From CAYVBN01 sp964538565 (GTDB taxonomy: Bacteria > Pseudomonadota > Alphaproteobacteria > Rhizobiales > Xanthobacteraceae), in assembly GCA_964538565.1 (NCBI GenBank), contig CAZIGW010000186.1:1-8537 (forward strand): a stretch of DNA of 8,537 bases, given 5' to 3'. The position numbers and the translations under genes are program-made. Numbering within the stretch: the first letter of the stretch is position 1; each line of letters begins with the position of its first letter. Below are positions 1 to 8,303 of the stretch, one piece after another. The notes below the pieces were generated by a model, which saw nothing but the letters and a program-made list of their open reading frames with translations, searched no databases and was not told the DNA's origin.

Positions 1-788
1 TCTATCACCTCACGCCCGTCATCCTCGTGGTGATGGCGGTGCAGACGCTGATGATCCATCTGCTGTGGGGCCGTTCGATGGCCTCGACGCCCGAGCACCG
101 CGCCAAGGTGCTGGCGCTCAACGCCGGCGACACCATCCTGGACTGGGTCCTGCTCAGGCAGTCGCTTGTCGTGCTGGCGGTTGTCATCGCGGCATTCGTG
201 ATCGCCCGGCCGCTGCATCTCGAGCCCGCCACCATCGCGATGGGCGGGGCGGCGGTCCTGATGCTGCTCGACAACTGGCAGCACCATTCGGAGAAGCAGT
301 CGGCCAACGTGCATCAGACATTCGGCGACGTCGAATGGATCACGATCTTCTTCTTCATCGGGCTGTTCATCGTGGTGCACGGCGTCGACGTCGGCGGGCT
401 CCTGTCGCTGCTCGCCAACAAGCTCGTGGCGGCCACCGGCGGCGACCTGGCGACGGCCGGCTATGCGATCCTGTGGGTGTCGGCGTTCCTGTCGGCGATC
501 GTCGACAACATCCCGTTCGTCGCCACCATGATCCCGCTGATCAAGAGCATGGCGCCGGCCTTCGGCGGGCCCGAGCACATCGAGCCGCTGTGGTGGTGCC
601 TCTCGCTCGGCGCCTGTCTCGGCGGCAACGGCACGCTGATCGGCGCCTCCGCCAATCTGACGGTGGCGGGCATCGCCGAGCGCAACGGCATTCCGTTCCG
701 CTTCCTGACCTACACGCTCTACGGCATTCCCATGATGGTCGTGTCGGTGGCCATCTGCCACATCTACGTCTGGTGGCGCTACTTCTGA
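1..788 (+). CDS. ArsB/NhaD-type (SLC13-like) ion transporter, C-terminal part, 5' truncated
   Basis: This is the C-terminal part of a polytopic inner-membrane transporter. The reading frame is open from base 3 with no stop, so the true start lies left of the window; the GTG at 27 is not a credible start because coding sense continues upstream of it. It ends with TGA at 786-788. About seven hydrophobic segments are visible. The diagnostic stretches are VEWITIFFFIGLFIVVHGV, SAIVDNIPFVATMIPLI and LGACLGGNGTLIGASANL. These match the repeat signatures of the ion transporter superfamily (ArsB, NhaD, the P protein and citrate/SLC13-like permeases). The DNIPF and GNGTLIGASAN motifs correspond to the re-entrant substrate/ion-binding hairpins known in that fold. 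The substrate cannot be read from sequence: Na+/H+ exchange, arsenite or an organic anion are all possible. The gene converges on the FAD oxidoreductase gene with a 21-bp gap. Family assignment is firm; substrate is unknown. Confidence 0.88.
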   Translation, partial: YHLTPVILVVMAVQTLMIHLLWGRSMASTPEHRAKVLALNAGDTILDWVLLRQSLVVLAVVIAAFVIARPLHLEPATIAMGGAAVLMLLDNWQHHSEKQSANVHQTFGDVEWITIFFFIGLFIVVHGVDVGGLLSLLANKLVAATGGDLATAGYAILWVSAFLSAIVDNIPFVATMIPLIKSMAPAFGGPEHIEPLWWCLSLGACLGGNGTLIGASANLTVAGIAERNGIPFRFLTYTLYGIPMMVVSVAICHIYVWWRYF

Positions 789-809
789 GCGCGGCCGGCG
801 CGCCGCGAT

Positions 810-1904
810 TCAATCCGCCAGCGCCGCCACGACGTCCTGCGCCAGCGCCATCGCGCTGGTCAGGCCGGGCGATTCGATCCCGTAGAGATGCACGAGGCGG
901 GCGAGGCCATGCTCTGCCGGGCCGTCGAGCATGAAATCCGCCGCCGGCTCGCCCGGTCCGGTGAGCTTCGGGCGGATGCCGCAATAGTCTGGCACGAGCG
1001 TGCCGTCGGGCAGCCCCGGCCAGTAGCGGCGGACGCCGGCATAGAAGGTCGCCGCGCGCTTCGGGTCCACGTCGTAGTGCGGCTTCTCGATCCATTCGAC
1101 GTCGGGACCGAAGCGCATGCGCCCGGCGAGGTCGAGCGTGACGTGGATGCCGAGCCCGCCGTCGACCGGCGCCGGGTAGATCAGGCGCGAGAACACCGGC
1201 CGTCCCGAGAAGCCGAAGTAGTTGCCCTTGGCGAGAACCAGGCGCGGGATGCGCTCGGGGTCGTAGCCGTCCGTCATGCGCGCGAGCGCCTGCGCGCCGT
1301 GGCCGGCGGAGTTGACGACGGCGTCGACCAAGACGGTCCCCGGATCGTCGCCGCCGAAGCGAACCTCCCATCCCGCCGGAGCCGGCGTCAGCCGCTCGAT
1401 CGGGGTCCTCAGCGCGACGGTGCCGCCGTGGTCCTCGAGATCGCCTCGCAGCGCCAGCATCAGGCGATGGCTGTCGAGGATCCCGGTCTCCGGCGAATGC
1501 AAGGCGGCCGCGCAGGTCAGCGCCGGCTCCATCGTGCGCGCGGCCTCGCCGTCGATGAGGGCAAGACCTTCGACGCCGTTCGCCAGCCCCTGTGCGAGGA
1601 TCGCCTCGATCTTCGGAATCTCCGGCGGCCGGGTCGCAACCACCAGCTTGCCGCACTTGCGATGCGGGACGCCGTGCGAGGCGCAGTAGTCGTAGAGCAT
1701 GCGCCGCCCGCGCGTCGAGGTGAGCGCCCGCCGCGAGCCGGTCGGATAGTAGAGGCCGCCGTGGATCACCTCGCTGTTGCGCGAGGAGGTGCCGGTGCCG
1801 ATGGCGTCGGCCGCTTCGGCGACGATCACGTCGTGGCCCCGGATCGCCGCTTCGCGCCCGATCGCGAGCCCCACCACGCCTGCCCCGACGACGAGCACCT
1901 GCAT
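810..1904 (-). CDS. FAD-dependent oxidoreductase, L-2-hydroxyglutarate oxidase (LhgO)-like
   Basis: This is a 364-residue flavoenzyme of the D-amino-acid-oxidase (DAO) superfamily. A Rossmann dinucleotide motif opens the protein (G7-A-G9-V-V-G12), with an acidic residue (E30) at the end of the second strand. The segment SSRNSEVIHGGLYYP (residues 40-54) and the C-terminal GIESPGLTSA (342-351) are typical of the LhgO/L2HGDH branch, which oxidises L-2-hydroxyglutarate to 2-oxoglutarate. The substrate here is inferred from those motifs. The protein is shorter than E. coli LhgO (about 420 residues), as is common for alphaproteobacterial members annotated only as FAD-dependent oxidoreductases. No signal peptide or membrane segment is seen. 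The ATG at 1904 lies 3 nt after the stop of the MOSC gene (TGACCGATG), and an AAGG Shine-Dalgarno sits 7 nt before the ATG, inside the end of the MOSC gene. The two genes are therefore probably co-transcribed and translationally coupled. An alternative is a glycerol-3-phosphate or amino-acid oxidase relative. Confidence 0.85.
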   Translation of the reverse strand: MQVLVVGAGVVGLAIGREAAIRGHDVIVAEAADAIGTGTSSRNSEVIHGGLYYPTGSRRALTSTRGRRMLYDYCASHGVPHRKCGKLVVATRPPEIPKIEAILAQGLANGVEGLALIDGEAARTMEPALTCAAALHSPETGILDSHRLMLALRGDLEDHGGTVALRTPIERLTPAPAGWEVRFGGDDPGTVLVDAVVNSAGHGAQALARMTDGYDPERIPRLVLAKGNYFGFSGRPVFSRLIYPAPVDGGLGIHVTLDLAGRMRFGPDVEWIEKPHYDVDPKRAATFYAGVRRYWPGLPDGTLVPDYCGIRPKLTGPGEPAADFMLDGPAEHGLARLVHLYGIESPGLTSAMALAQDVVAALAD

Positions 1905-1907
1905 CGG

Positions 1908-2684
1908 TCAGCCTTCGCGCGCCGTCACGGGGTCGCCGACCGACACCGGGCCGGCGGCGATCACCTCGGCATAGATGCCGCAATCGGAATGCCCGAGGGC
2001 CTGCATCAGTGTGCGCGGGATCGCGAGATCGCGCACGCCGGTTCCGGGCTCGACGTTGGTGGCGGCGCATCGCTGGATGCGTTTGACGACGCGCAGGCGC
2101 GCGCCCTGGCCGACCGAGAGCTCCCTGCCGACAAGTTCGAGCTCGCGCCAGGCCGGCCAGCCCTCGACATAGAGATTGGCGCGAAAGCGAAGCGGATCGA
2201 CCGGCGCGCCGACGAGCTCCGCCACGGCGGCGACGGACGCCAGATTGATGATCGACACCACCTTGGCGGCGACGTCGGAAAAACTGTGGCCCGGCGCATG
2301 GAGAACCCGCGGCGGCCCGCGCAGTTCGTCGGCGCAGAAGGCGGCGAAGAACCGCTCGACCGCGGCGCGCCCCTCGGCGGTGCGCAAGTCCCCGCGCGTT
2401 TCGGTCCCCTGGCCGCCGCGCACGGTCAGCACATGGGTCGCCGGATCGAACCGGGTGTCGAGCTGCGCCAGCCGTTCGTTCCGCATCAGCATCAGAAACC
2501 GCTGCTTGGGGAAATAGGCGGGCGCCGCCGGGTCGAACCCGCACGGTCCGTTCTCGATGGCGTAGAGCCGGTCGGCCGGCAGCGTCGCCCCGACCTCGAG
2601 CGCCGTGCGGTCAAGCCGTTCGGCCGAGAGGCCTTTCACCGGGTAGCGGTAGATCGCCCGGATGTGGGCGGCGAGGCTCGTCAT
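1908..2684 (-). CDS. MOSC-domain protein (YcbX/mARC-like molybdenum cofactor protein)
   Basis: This is a 258-residue protein. The N-terminal MOSC beta-barrel domain spans roughly residues 6-95 and starts with IRAIYRYPVKGLS, the usual opening of this family. The C-terminal MOSC domain spans roughly 125-255. It contains FRANLYVEG (167-175) and the key R205-C206 in IQRCAATNVEPGTG; in mARC/YcbX relatives this Cys coordinates molybdenum of the sulfurated cofactor. Family members reduce N-hydroxylated compounds or carry sulfur for Mo enzymes. The actual substrate here is not evident, and YcbX's fused ferredoxin domain is absent, so a separate electron donor would be needed. The ATG at 2684 is preferred because the conserved N-terminal motif follows within 12 residues; only a weak AGG-type ribosome site precedes it. 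The gene is first of a minus-strand pair with the FAD oxidoreductase and diverges from clpB. No organism-specific oddity is seen. Confidence 0.88.
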   Translation of the reverse strand: MTSLAAHIRAIYRYPVKGLSAERLDRTALEVGATLPADRLYAIENGPCGFDPAAPAYFPKQRFLMLMRNERLAQLDTRFDPATHVLTVRGGQGTETRGDLRTAEGRAAVERFFAAFCADELRGPPRVLHAPGHSFSDVAAKVVSIINLASVAAVAELVGAPVDPLRFRANLYVEGWPAWRELELVGRELSVGQGARLRVVKRIQRCAATNVEPGTGVRDLAIPRTLMQALGHSDCGIYAEVIAAGPVSVGDPVTAREG

Positions 2685-2727
2685 GATGGTCGCCTATCCG
2701 ATCCGTCACCCGCTGACAATGAGCGAC

Positions 2728-2743
2728 GTGCCGGGATCGGCAC
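2728..2743. repeat. Inverted repeat GTGCCG-N4-CGGCAC between divergent genes
   Basis: A perfect 6-bp inverted repeat with a 4-bp spacer lies about 44 bp upstream of the MOSC start and about 19 bp before the putative clpB -35. Its symmetry and position between divergent genes suit an operator, but a short GC-rich palindrome could also arise by chance. It does not resemble CIRCE. Confidence 0.3.
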
Positions 2744-2761
2744 AGTTTGGCCCCCGCGCCC

Positions 2762-2790
2762 CTTCCGGCCCGCCGGCCGGGCTCCTACAT
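2762..2790 (+). promoter_or_regulatory. Candidate RpoH (sigma-32) heat-shock promoter of clpB
   Basis: CTTC at 2762-2765 is followed after 18 bp by CCTACAT at 2784-2790, with a G three bases further on. The alphaproteobacterial RpoH pattern I recall is CTTG, 17-18 bp, CYTATNTNNG. The -35 matches 3 of 4 bases and the -10 matches all but one defined position. The start of transcription would fall near 2797, giving a leader of about 88 nt before the clpB ATG. clpB is a classical RpoH target, which supports the reading. Both boxes are imperfect, so this remains a candidate. Confidence 0.4.
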
Positions 2791-2797
2791 CTGTGTG

Positions 2798-2819
2798 GCG
2801 GGCCCGAAGGCCGGCCCGC
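2798..2819 (+). other. GC-rich hairpin at the predicted 5' end of the clpB transcript
   Basis: GCGGGCC (2798-2804) pairs perfectly with GGCCCGC (2813-2819) around an 8-nt loop. If the proposed promoter is right, this hairpin forms at the very 5' end of the mRNA, where it could stabilise it. It is too far from the ribosome site (about 55 nt) to mask it directly. Confidence 0.35.
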
Positions 2820-2872
2820 ACAGCCCCATGACGATGCTCCGACCGTGCCGACAGGGCGGACGGGGCAGGCCG

Positions 2873-2878
2873 AGGGAG
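2873..2878 (+). promoter_or_regulatory. Ribosome binding site fixing the clpB start
   Basis: AGGGAG lies 6 nt upstream of the ATG at 2885. This good Shine-Dalgarno, together with the universal MNFEKYT-type ClpB N-terminus, decides the start. The same frame is open upstream to 2747, but that extension has no family resemblance. Confidence 0.8.
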
Positions 2879-2884
2879 AAGGAC

Positions 2885-5479
<2,595 letters not shown>

Positions 5480-5522
5480 TTGTCGCGAAGAGCCGAGGCG
5501 GCGCGGCGAACCTGGAGCGATT

Positions 5523-5572
5523 GGGGCGTTTTCGAGCGAAGTGAGTATCGGTTCGCGTGAAGAAAACGCCTC
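5523..5572. repeat. Long inverted repeat A, 11-bp stem with nested 5-bp stem
   Basis: GGGGCGTTTTC (5523-5533) pairs with GAAAACGCCTC (5562-5572) across 11 bp with one G-T wobble. Inside it, GCGAA (5536-5540) pairs with TTCGC (5552-5556). It begins 44 bp after the clpB stop, so a transcript would fold here. There is no trailing U-tract, so it is not a classical terminator, though it could slow polymerase or protect the mRNA 3' end. Confidence 0.6.
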
Positions 5573-5582
5573 GAGGCAACAA

Positions 5583-5628
5583 CCTGGAGCCCCGGCCTTG
5601 ATTCAATCAAAGCCGGAAAGGCTCTAGG
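5583..5628. repeat. Long inverted repeat B, about 19 bp of stem; possible shared clpB/M23 terminator
   Basis: CCTGGAGCC (5583-5591) pairs with GGCTCTAGG (5620-5628); CCGGC (5592-5596) with GCCGG (5612-5616), leaving an AAA bulge at 5617-5619; then, after one C/A mismatch, TTGAT (5598-5602) with ATCAA (5606-5610) around a TCA loop. It is the strongest hairpin of the gap and nearly symmetrical, so it could act on both converging transcripts. No U-run follows on either side, so a terminator role is inference. Confidence 0.55.
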
Positions 5629-5685
5629 CGAGAGTGGAAAGCGGCTTTGCGTCAGATCGCGCTTTCGTTCTCTGAACTGGCGCAG

Positions 5686-5722
5686 GATCTTGTCGGCGAA
5701 CCGGTCCCCACTTCGCCGGATC
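5686..5722. repeat. Inverted repeat C next to the M23 gene stop
   Basis: CGGCGAA (5694-5700) pairs with TTCGCCG (5712-5718), with an outer GATC (5686-5689) able to pair with GATC (5719-5722) past a 4-nt bulge. On the minus strand it lies 5 nt beyond the M23 stop. The palindrome GCGCTAGCGC (5725-5734) directly next to it contains that TAG stop codon. Confidence 0.55.
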
Positions 5723-5727
5723 ATGCG

Positions 5728-7707
5728 CTAGCGCCCCGCGCCGCCGATCGGCGTTGATTGCGCCACCCGCGCCGGGGCGCGGGTCATCATGCCGTCGATG
5801 CGCTCGCGCTCCTTTTCGAACGCGGCGAGCACCGGGCCTTCGAGCACGCGCCCGCGCGGCAGCTTGATGCGCATCGGGTCGACGAAGCGGCCGTTGATCA
5901 TGATCTCGTAGTGGACGTGGGCGCCGGTCGACAGGCCCGTCGAACCGACGTAGCCGATCACCTGACCCTGGCGCACCCGCGCGCCGGGCTCCATGCCGCG
6001 GGCGAACGCGGTCATGTGTCCGTAGCCAGTCTCGTAGCCGTTGGGGTGACGGATGCGGATGTACTTGCCGTAACCGCCGTCCCAGCCCGCCTTCTCGATC
6101 GTGCCGTTGCCGGCCGCGTAGATCGGCGTGCCGGTCGGGGCCGCCCAGTCGACGCCGGTGTGCATCTTCACGTAGCCGAGGATCGGATGGCGGCGGGAGC
6201 CGAAGCCCGAGCGCATGATGCCGTTGGCCACCGGCTTGCGCACCAGGAACTTCTTCGCGCTCTTTCCGGTCTCGTCGTAGTAATCGACGATGCCGTCGTC
6301 GGGGCTCTGGAAGCGATAGAACTTCTTGGTCTCGCCGCCGAGCGTGAGCGTGGCGAACAGCACCTCGGCCTTGGCGTCGGTGCCCTGGCCTTCCTCGTCG
6401 CCGGCGTAGAGAACCTCGAAGGAGTCGCCGGGCTGCGTCTTGCGCTGGAAGTCGACGTCGTAGGAATAGATCCGCACCAGATTGTCGATCACCGGCCGCG
6501 GCACCTGGTTGCGCAGCGCCGTCTCGTAGATGCTCTGATAGAGCCGCACGCCGCTGCCGTCGTCCTCCTCCTCGTCGTTCTCGACGACCTGCGTGTCGGC
6601 GCTCTGGACGTCGACCGGCACGTACTTGCCGAGGTCGGACAATGCGACGACGGCTTCCGGCGTGGTGTCGTTGAGGACGATGACCCGCACGGGCTGCAAC
6701 CGGCGGCTCGCAGTCGGCGACAGCAGAATGCGCAGCTTCAGCCCTTCCTTGAGGCCGCCGTCGCGACCGTAGGGCCCTAGCACGGCGGCGATCGCCTTGA
6801 CCTCGTCGTCGGTCGCGCCGAGATCGCGCAGGATCGAGCCGATGTTTTCCCCCTTCTTGACCGTCACGGTGCGTTCGTTCGCGCCGTCGGCGCCGGTCTG
6901 CGGCGAGGTCTTCGGCAGGAGCGTGATGTTTTCCGGAACGATGCGCGTCTCGAATCCGGCGTACGGATCCTGGGCGCCTTCGCCCGCATAGGCGAGCTTC
7001 CCGTCCGGCGGAATCGCGGATGCCAAGCGGGTCGCCCCGCCCTTGGTCCAGTTGGCGGCTTCGCGCACCCGGGCGACGACCTCCTCCAGCGGCACGACGG
7101 CCGCGAGCTTCATCTTGGGGAGCAGGCCCGTGAGGTCGCGCGTGACGAAGGACACCTCGGCGTCCGGCTGCACGCCCGCGTCGTCGGCCGGGGTCCCGGG
7201 CGAGGCGGAATCCGCCAGCATGCGCTGCGGATTGAAGGGCGGGATGTTGGCCGAGAGCTCGGACGTGGTCAGCGCGAGGTTGGCGGCGATCCGCACGAAC
7301 GGGCGCACGCGCACGACCTCGCGCGCCCCGAGGTGCGACGTCGTCGAGACGCGGATGACGTGGCGGGTCGCGTTGGCCTCGCCGGCGGGGGGAAGGCGGT
7401 CACCCTTGCGGGTGCTGACGCGCTCGCCGACGCCCGCGATGGCGCCGCGCAGCGCCGCTTCCACCCGTTCCGGCACGGCGGCGAAATGCGTTTCGCCGTC
7501 GAGCGAGGCAAAGACGGCGCCGCCCATGAGGGCCGCGCCGCAAAGACCGGTCAGGATCGTGCCGCTGAACCACTGAACGGAGACGCGCCGGCGGTCGACG
7601 CCGATGGTGGTCTCACCATCGACCGACAGCGGCGGTTCGTTGCCGAGTTCGATCGTCGCGAGGGCAGCCCTCGACCGATACGAGCCGCGCAGCCTGCCGT
7701 GCTCCAA
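5728..7707 (-). CDS. Membrane-anchored M23 family peptidoglycan endopeptidase (MepM-like)
   Basis: This 659-residue envelope protein (numbering from a TTG start at 7707) probably cleaves peptidoglycan cross-links during wall growth. A cytoplasmic N-terminus (LGNEPPLSVDG, 21-31) precedes one membrane segment (about 46-68). A long low-complexity region follows. Then come a LysM/OapA-like domain (TVTVKKGENIGSILRDLG, 280-297), a MepM/Csd3-type middle domain (about 387-470), and the M23 domain (about 498-610). Zinc ligands H516 and D520 (HTGVD) and H599 (HVH), plus catalytic H564 (GYGHM) and H597, are all present, so the enzyme should be active rather than a degenerate activator. The start is uncertain: TTG 7707 has a GGGGGGA Shine-Dalgarno 8 nt upstream, while ATG 7764 (678 residues) has none and adds a stretch of unlikely composition. 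The frame stays open to 8241, but this runs into the rRNA promoter and is not coding. The TAG stop at 5728-5730 lies in a palindrome. Confidence 0.92.
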   Translation of the reverse strand: MEHGRLRGSYRSRAALATIELGNEPPLSVDGETTIGVDRRRVSVQWFSGTILTGLCGAALMGGAVFASLDGETHFAAVPERVEAALRGAIAGVGERVSTRKGDRLPPAGEANATRHVIRVSTTSHLGAREVVRVRPFVRIAANLALTTSELSANIPPFNPQRMLADSASPGTPADDAGVQPDAEVSFVTRDLTGLLPKMKLAAVVPLEEVVARVREAANWTKGGATRLASAIPPDGKLAYAGEGAQDPYAGFETRIVPENITLLPKTSPQTGADGANERTVTVKKGENIGSILRDLGATDDEVKAIAAVLGPYGRDGGLKEGLKLRILLSPTASRRLQPVRVIVLNDTTPEAVVALSDLGKYVPVDVQSADTQVVENDEEEDDGSGVRLYQSIYETALRNQVPRPVIDNLVRIYSYDVDFQRKTQPGDSFEVLYAGDEEGQGTDAKAEVLFATLTLGGETKKFYRFQSPDDGIVDYYDETGKSAKKFLVRKPVANGIMRSGFGSRRHPILGYVKMHTGVDWAAPTGTPIYAAGNGTIEKAGWDGGYGKYIRIRHPNGYETGYGHMTAFARGMEPGARVRQGQVIGYVGSTGLSTGAHVHYEIMINGRFVDPMRIKLPRGRVLEGPVLAAFEKERERIDGMMTRAPARVAQSTPIGGAGR

Positions 7708-7792
7708 GATCCCCGTCCCCCCGCACTCGCCGCGCGTCCCGCCTCCCCTGCACGCGCGTCGCATCGGCAGCCGACGCACGTACACATCGACG

Positions 7793-7810
7793 CGGCACGA
7801 TGCCGTGCCG
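7793..7810. repeat. Inverted repeat CGGCACG-ATGC-CGTGCCG in the M23 leader
   Basis: A perfect 7-bp inverted repeat with a 4-bp spacer lies about 85 bp upstream of the proposed TTG start. It covers the place where the -10 of a minus-strand promoter with -35 at 7821-7826 would sit. It could be an operator or an mRNA hairpin. Confidence 0.4.
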
Positions 7811-8031
7811 ACCCACCACCCGTCAACAACAGGGTACCTGATCTGATTTGTGACAGTCCGGCGACGTTCGCTCGACGCAACCCCTAACCCCATGAGCACG
7901 CATGAGGAATGTGGCTGTAGTGGGGCGTGACAGCCGGTCCGGCGCGGACCGCCGCGACGGGCGGGCGGGATTGCCGCCGACCCGCGGGCGGCGGCCTCGC
8001 GGCGGCGGTGACTCCGGCGCACGGAGAAGAT

Positions 8032-8061
8032 TTGCAAAACCGTCCCTCCGACCCATATCAA
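8032..8061 (+). promoter_or_regulatory. Weak candidate upstream promoter TTGCAA / TATCAA
   Basis: TTGCAA (8032-8037) and TATCAA (8056-8061) are 18 bp apart in a short AT-richer island within very GC-rich DNA. It could be an additional upstream rRNA promoter, since tandem promoters are common for rRNA operons. Both boxes match the consensus only partly. Confidence 0.22.
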
Positions 8062-8155
8062 CCGGACGCCGGTGAGCTTCGGAAGGGGCGCCCCGGGCGG
8101 TTCGCGTGCCGGGGTGGCCGGCGGTCGGATCGACGGCGCGAGTGGTGTGAAAGCG

Positions 8156-8197
8156 CGGCGACAAGGCGGCGACACCAGGGTGAATTTCCTGTCGCCG
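8156..8197. repeat. Three CGGCGACA motifs just upstream of the rRNA -35
   Basis: CGGCGACA occurs at 8156-8163 and 8167-8174 in direct orientation, 11 bp apart. It occurs once inverted at 8190-8197 (TGTCGCCG), ending 5 bp before the TTGACA box. Because it lies upstream of the predicted start, it would act as DNA rather than RNA. The placement fits an activator or UP-type control region, but no known factor is recognised. Confidence 0.45.
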
Positions 8198-8202
8198 AGG
8201 TG

Positions 8203-8231
8203 TTGACAATGGCCGGGGCCGCGGCCTATAT
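8203..8231 (+). promoter_or_regulatory. rRNA operon promoter (housekeeping sigma factor)
   Basis: A perfect TTGACA (8203-8208) is separated by 17 bp from CTATAT (8226-8231), a strong alphaproteobacterial sigma-70 promoter. The following discriminator (GTCCACC) is GC-rich, as is usual for rRNA promoters under stringent (ppGpp) control. Transcription should begin near 8238-8240, about 295 nt before the expected 16S 5' end. It drives rightwards, away from the M23 gene. Confidence 0.85.
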
Positions 8232-8303
8232 GTCCACCCACGGCGCGCCGCTGCCTCGGCGTGATGGCGCGCCTCCGAAGCTCCTCACTGACACTCGGTG
8301 AAA

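Larger units (their letters stand above)
5521..5727. repeat. Hairpin-rich intergenic element, probably a dispersed rhizobial-type repeat
   Basis: Nearly all of the non-coding space between the convergent clpB and M23 genes is built from inverted repeats: hairpin A (5523-5572), hairpin B (5583-5628), and hairpin C (5686-5722), with a less structured stretch 5629-5685. Stretches such as TTTTCGAGCGAAGTG, GGTTCGCGTGAAGAAAACGC, GATTCAATC flanked by GAGCC/GGCTCTAG, and GGCGAACCGGTCCCCACTTC resemble, from memory, intergenic palindromic repeats scattered through Bradyrhizobium and related genomes. No transposase and no open frame that looks real is present. The lower G+C of the element compared with its flanks fits a mobile or mosaic intergenic element. 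Membership of a named family (for example RIME) is not claimed. Confidence 0.6.
7708..8202. other. Non-coding divergent region between the M23 gene and the rRNA operon
   Basis: I see no credible gene in this stretch of about 500 bp. The open frames crossing it on both strands have arginine/glycine/proline-rich translations without recognisable motifs. It contains several short inverted repeats: 7793-7810; CGGTCC/GGACCG at 7935-7951; GCCGCCG/CGGCGGC at 7973-7995. It also contains a CATGAG direct repeat (7891 and 7901, one helical turn apart), a weak promoter-like pair at 8032-8061, and three CGGCGACA motifs at 8156-8197. The M23 promoter should lie here on the minus strand. The best -35 is TTGACG (reverse complement of 7821-7826), but no good -10 follows it. 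Confidence 0.65.

Noticed and set aside
791..806. GCGGC/GCCGC hairpin between the convergent transporter and FAD genes as a terminator
   Set aside because: Only 5 bp of stem and no U-tract; in DNA this GC-rich it is expected by chance.
541..2544. 667-codon minus-strand frame across three genes
   Set aside because: It crosses the transporter, FAD and MOSC genes in another frame, with Arg/Gly-rich low-complexity translation.
2685..2720. Minus-strand promoter TTGTCA / GATAGG for the MOSC gene
   Set aside because: The spacing is 15 bp and the -10 would sit almost on the start codon; too weak to annotate.
888..2831. Long plus-strand open frame antisense to the FAD and MOSC genes
   Set aside because: Its translation is a repetitive Arg/Ala/Asp-rich antisense shadow with no motif, whereas the minus-strand frames encode clear conserved domains.
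2747..2884. Possible 46-residue N-terminal extension of ClpB
   Set aside because: The ATG at 2885 has a good Shine-Dalgarno and the canonical ClpB N-terminus; the upstream part overlaps the proposed promoter.
5728..8241. Extension of the M23 open frame far upstream, giving an 837-residue protein
   Set aside because: The extra N-terminal part has no family resemblance, lacks a ribosome site and runs into the rRNA promoter. The frame is open only because of high GC content.
7927..8301. Plus-strand open frame of 124 codons before the rRNA leader
   Set aside because: It overlaps the rRNA -35, -10 and transcript start, and its composition is that of translated GC-rich non-coding DNA.
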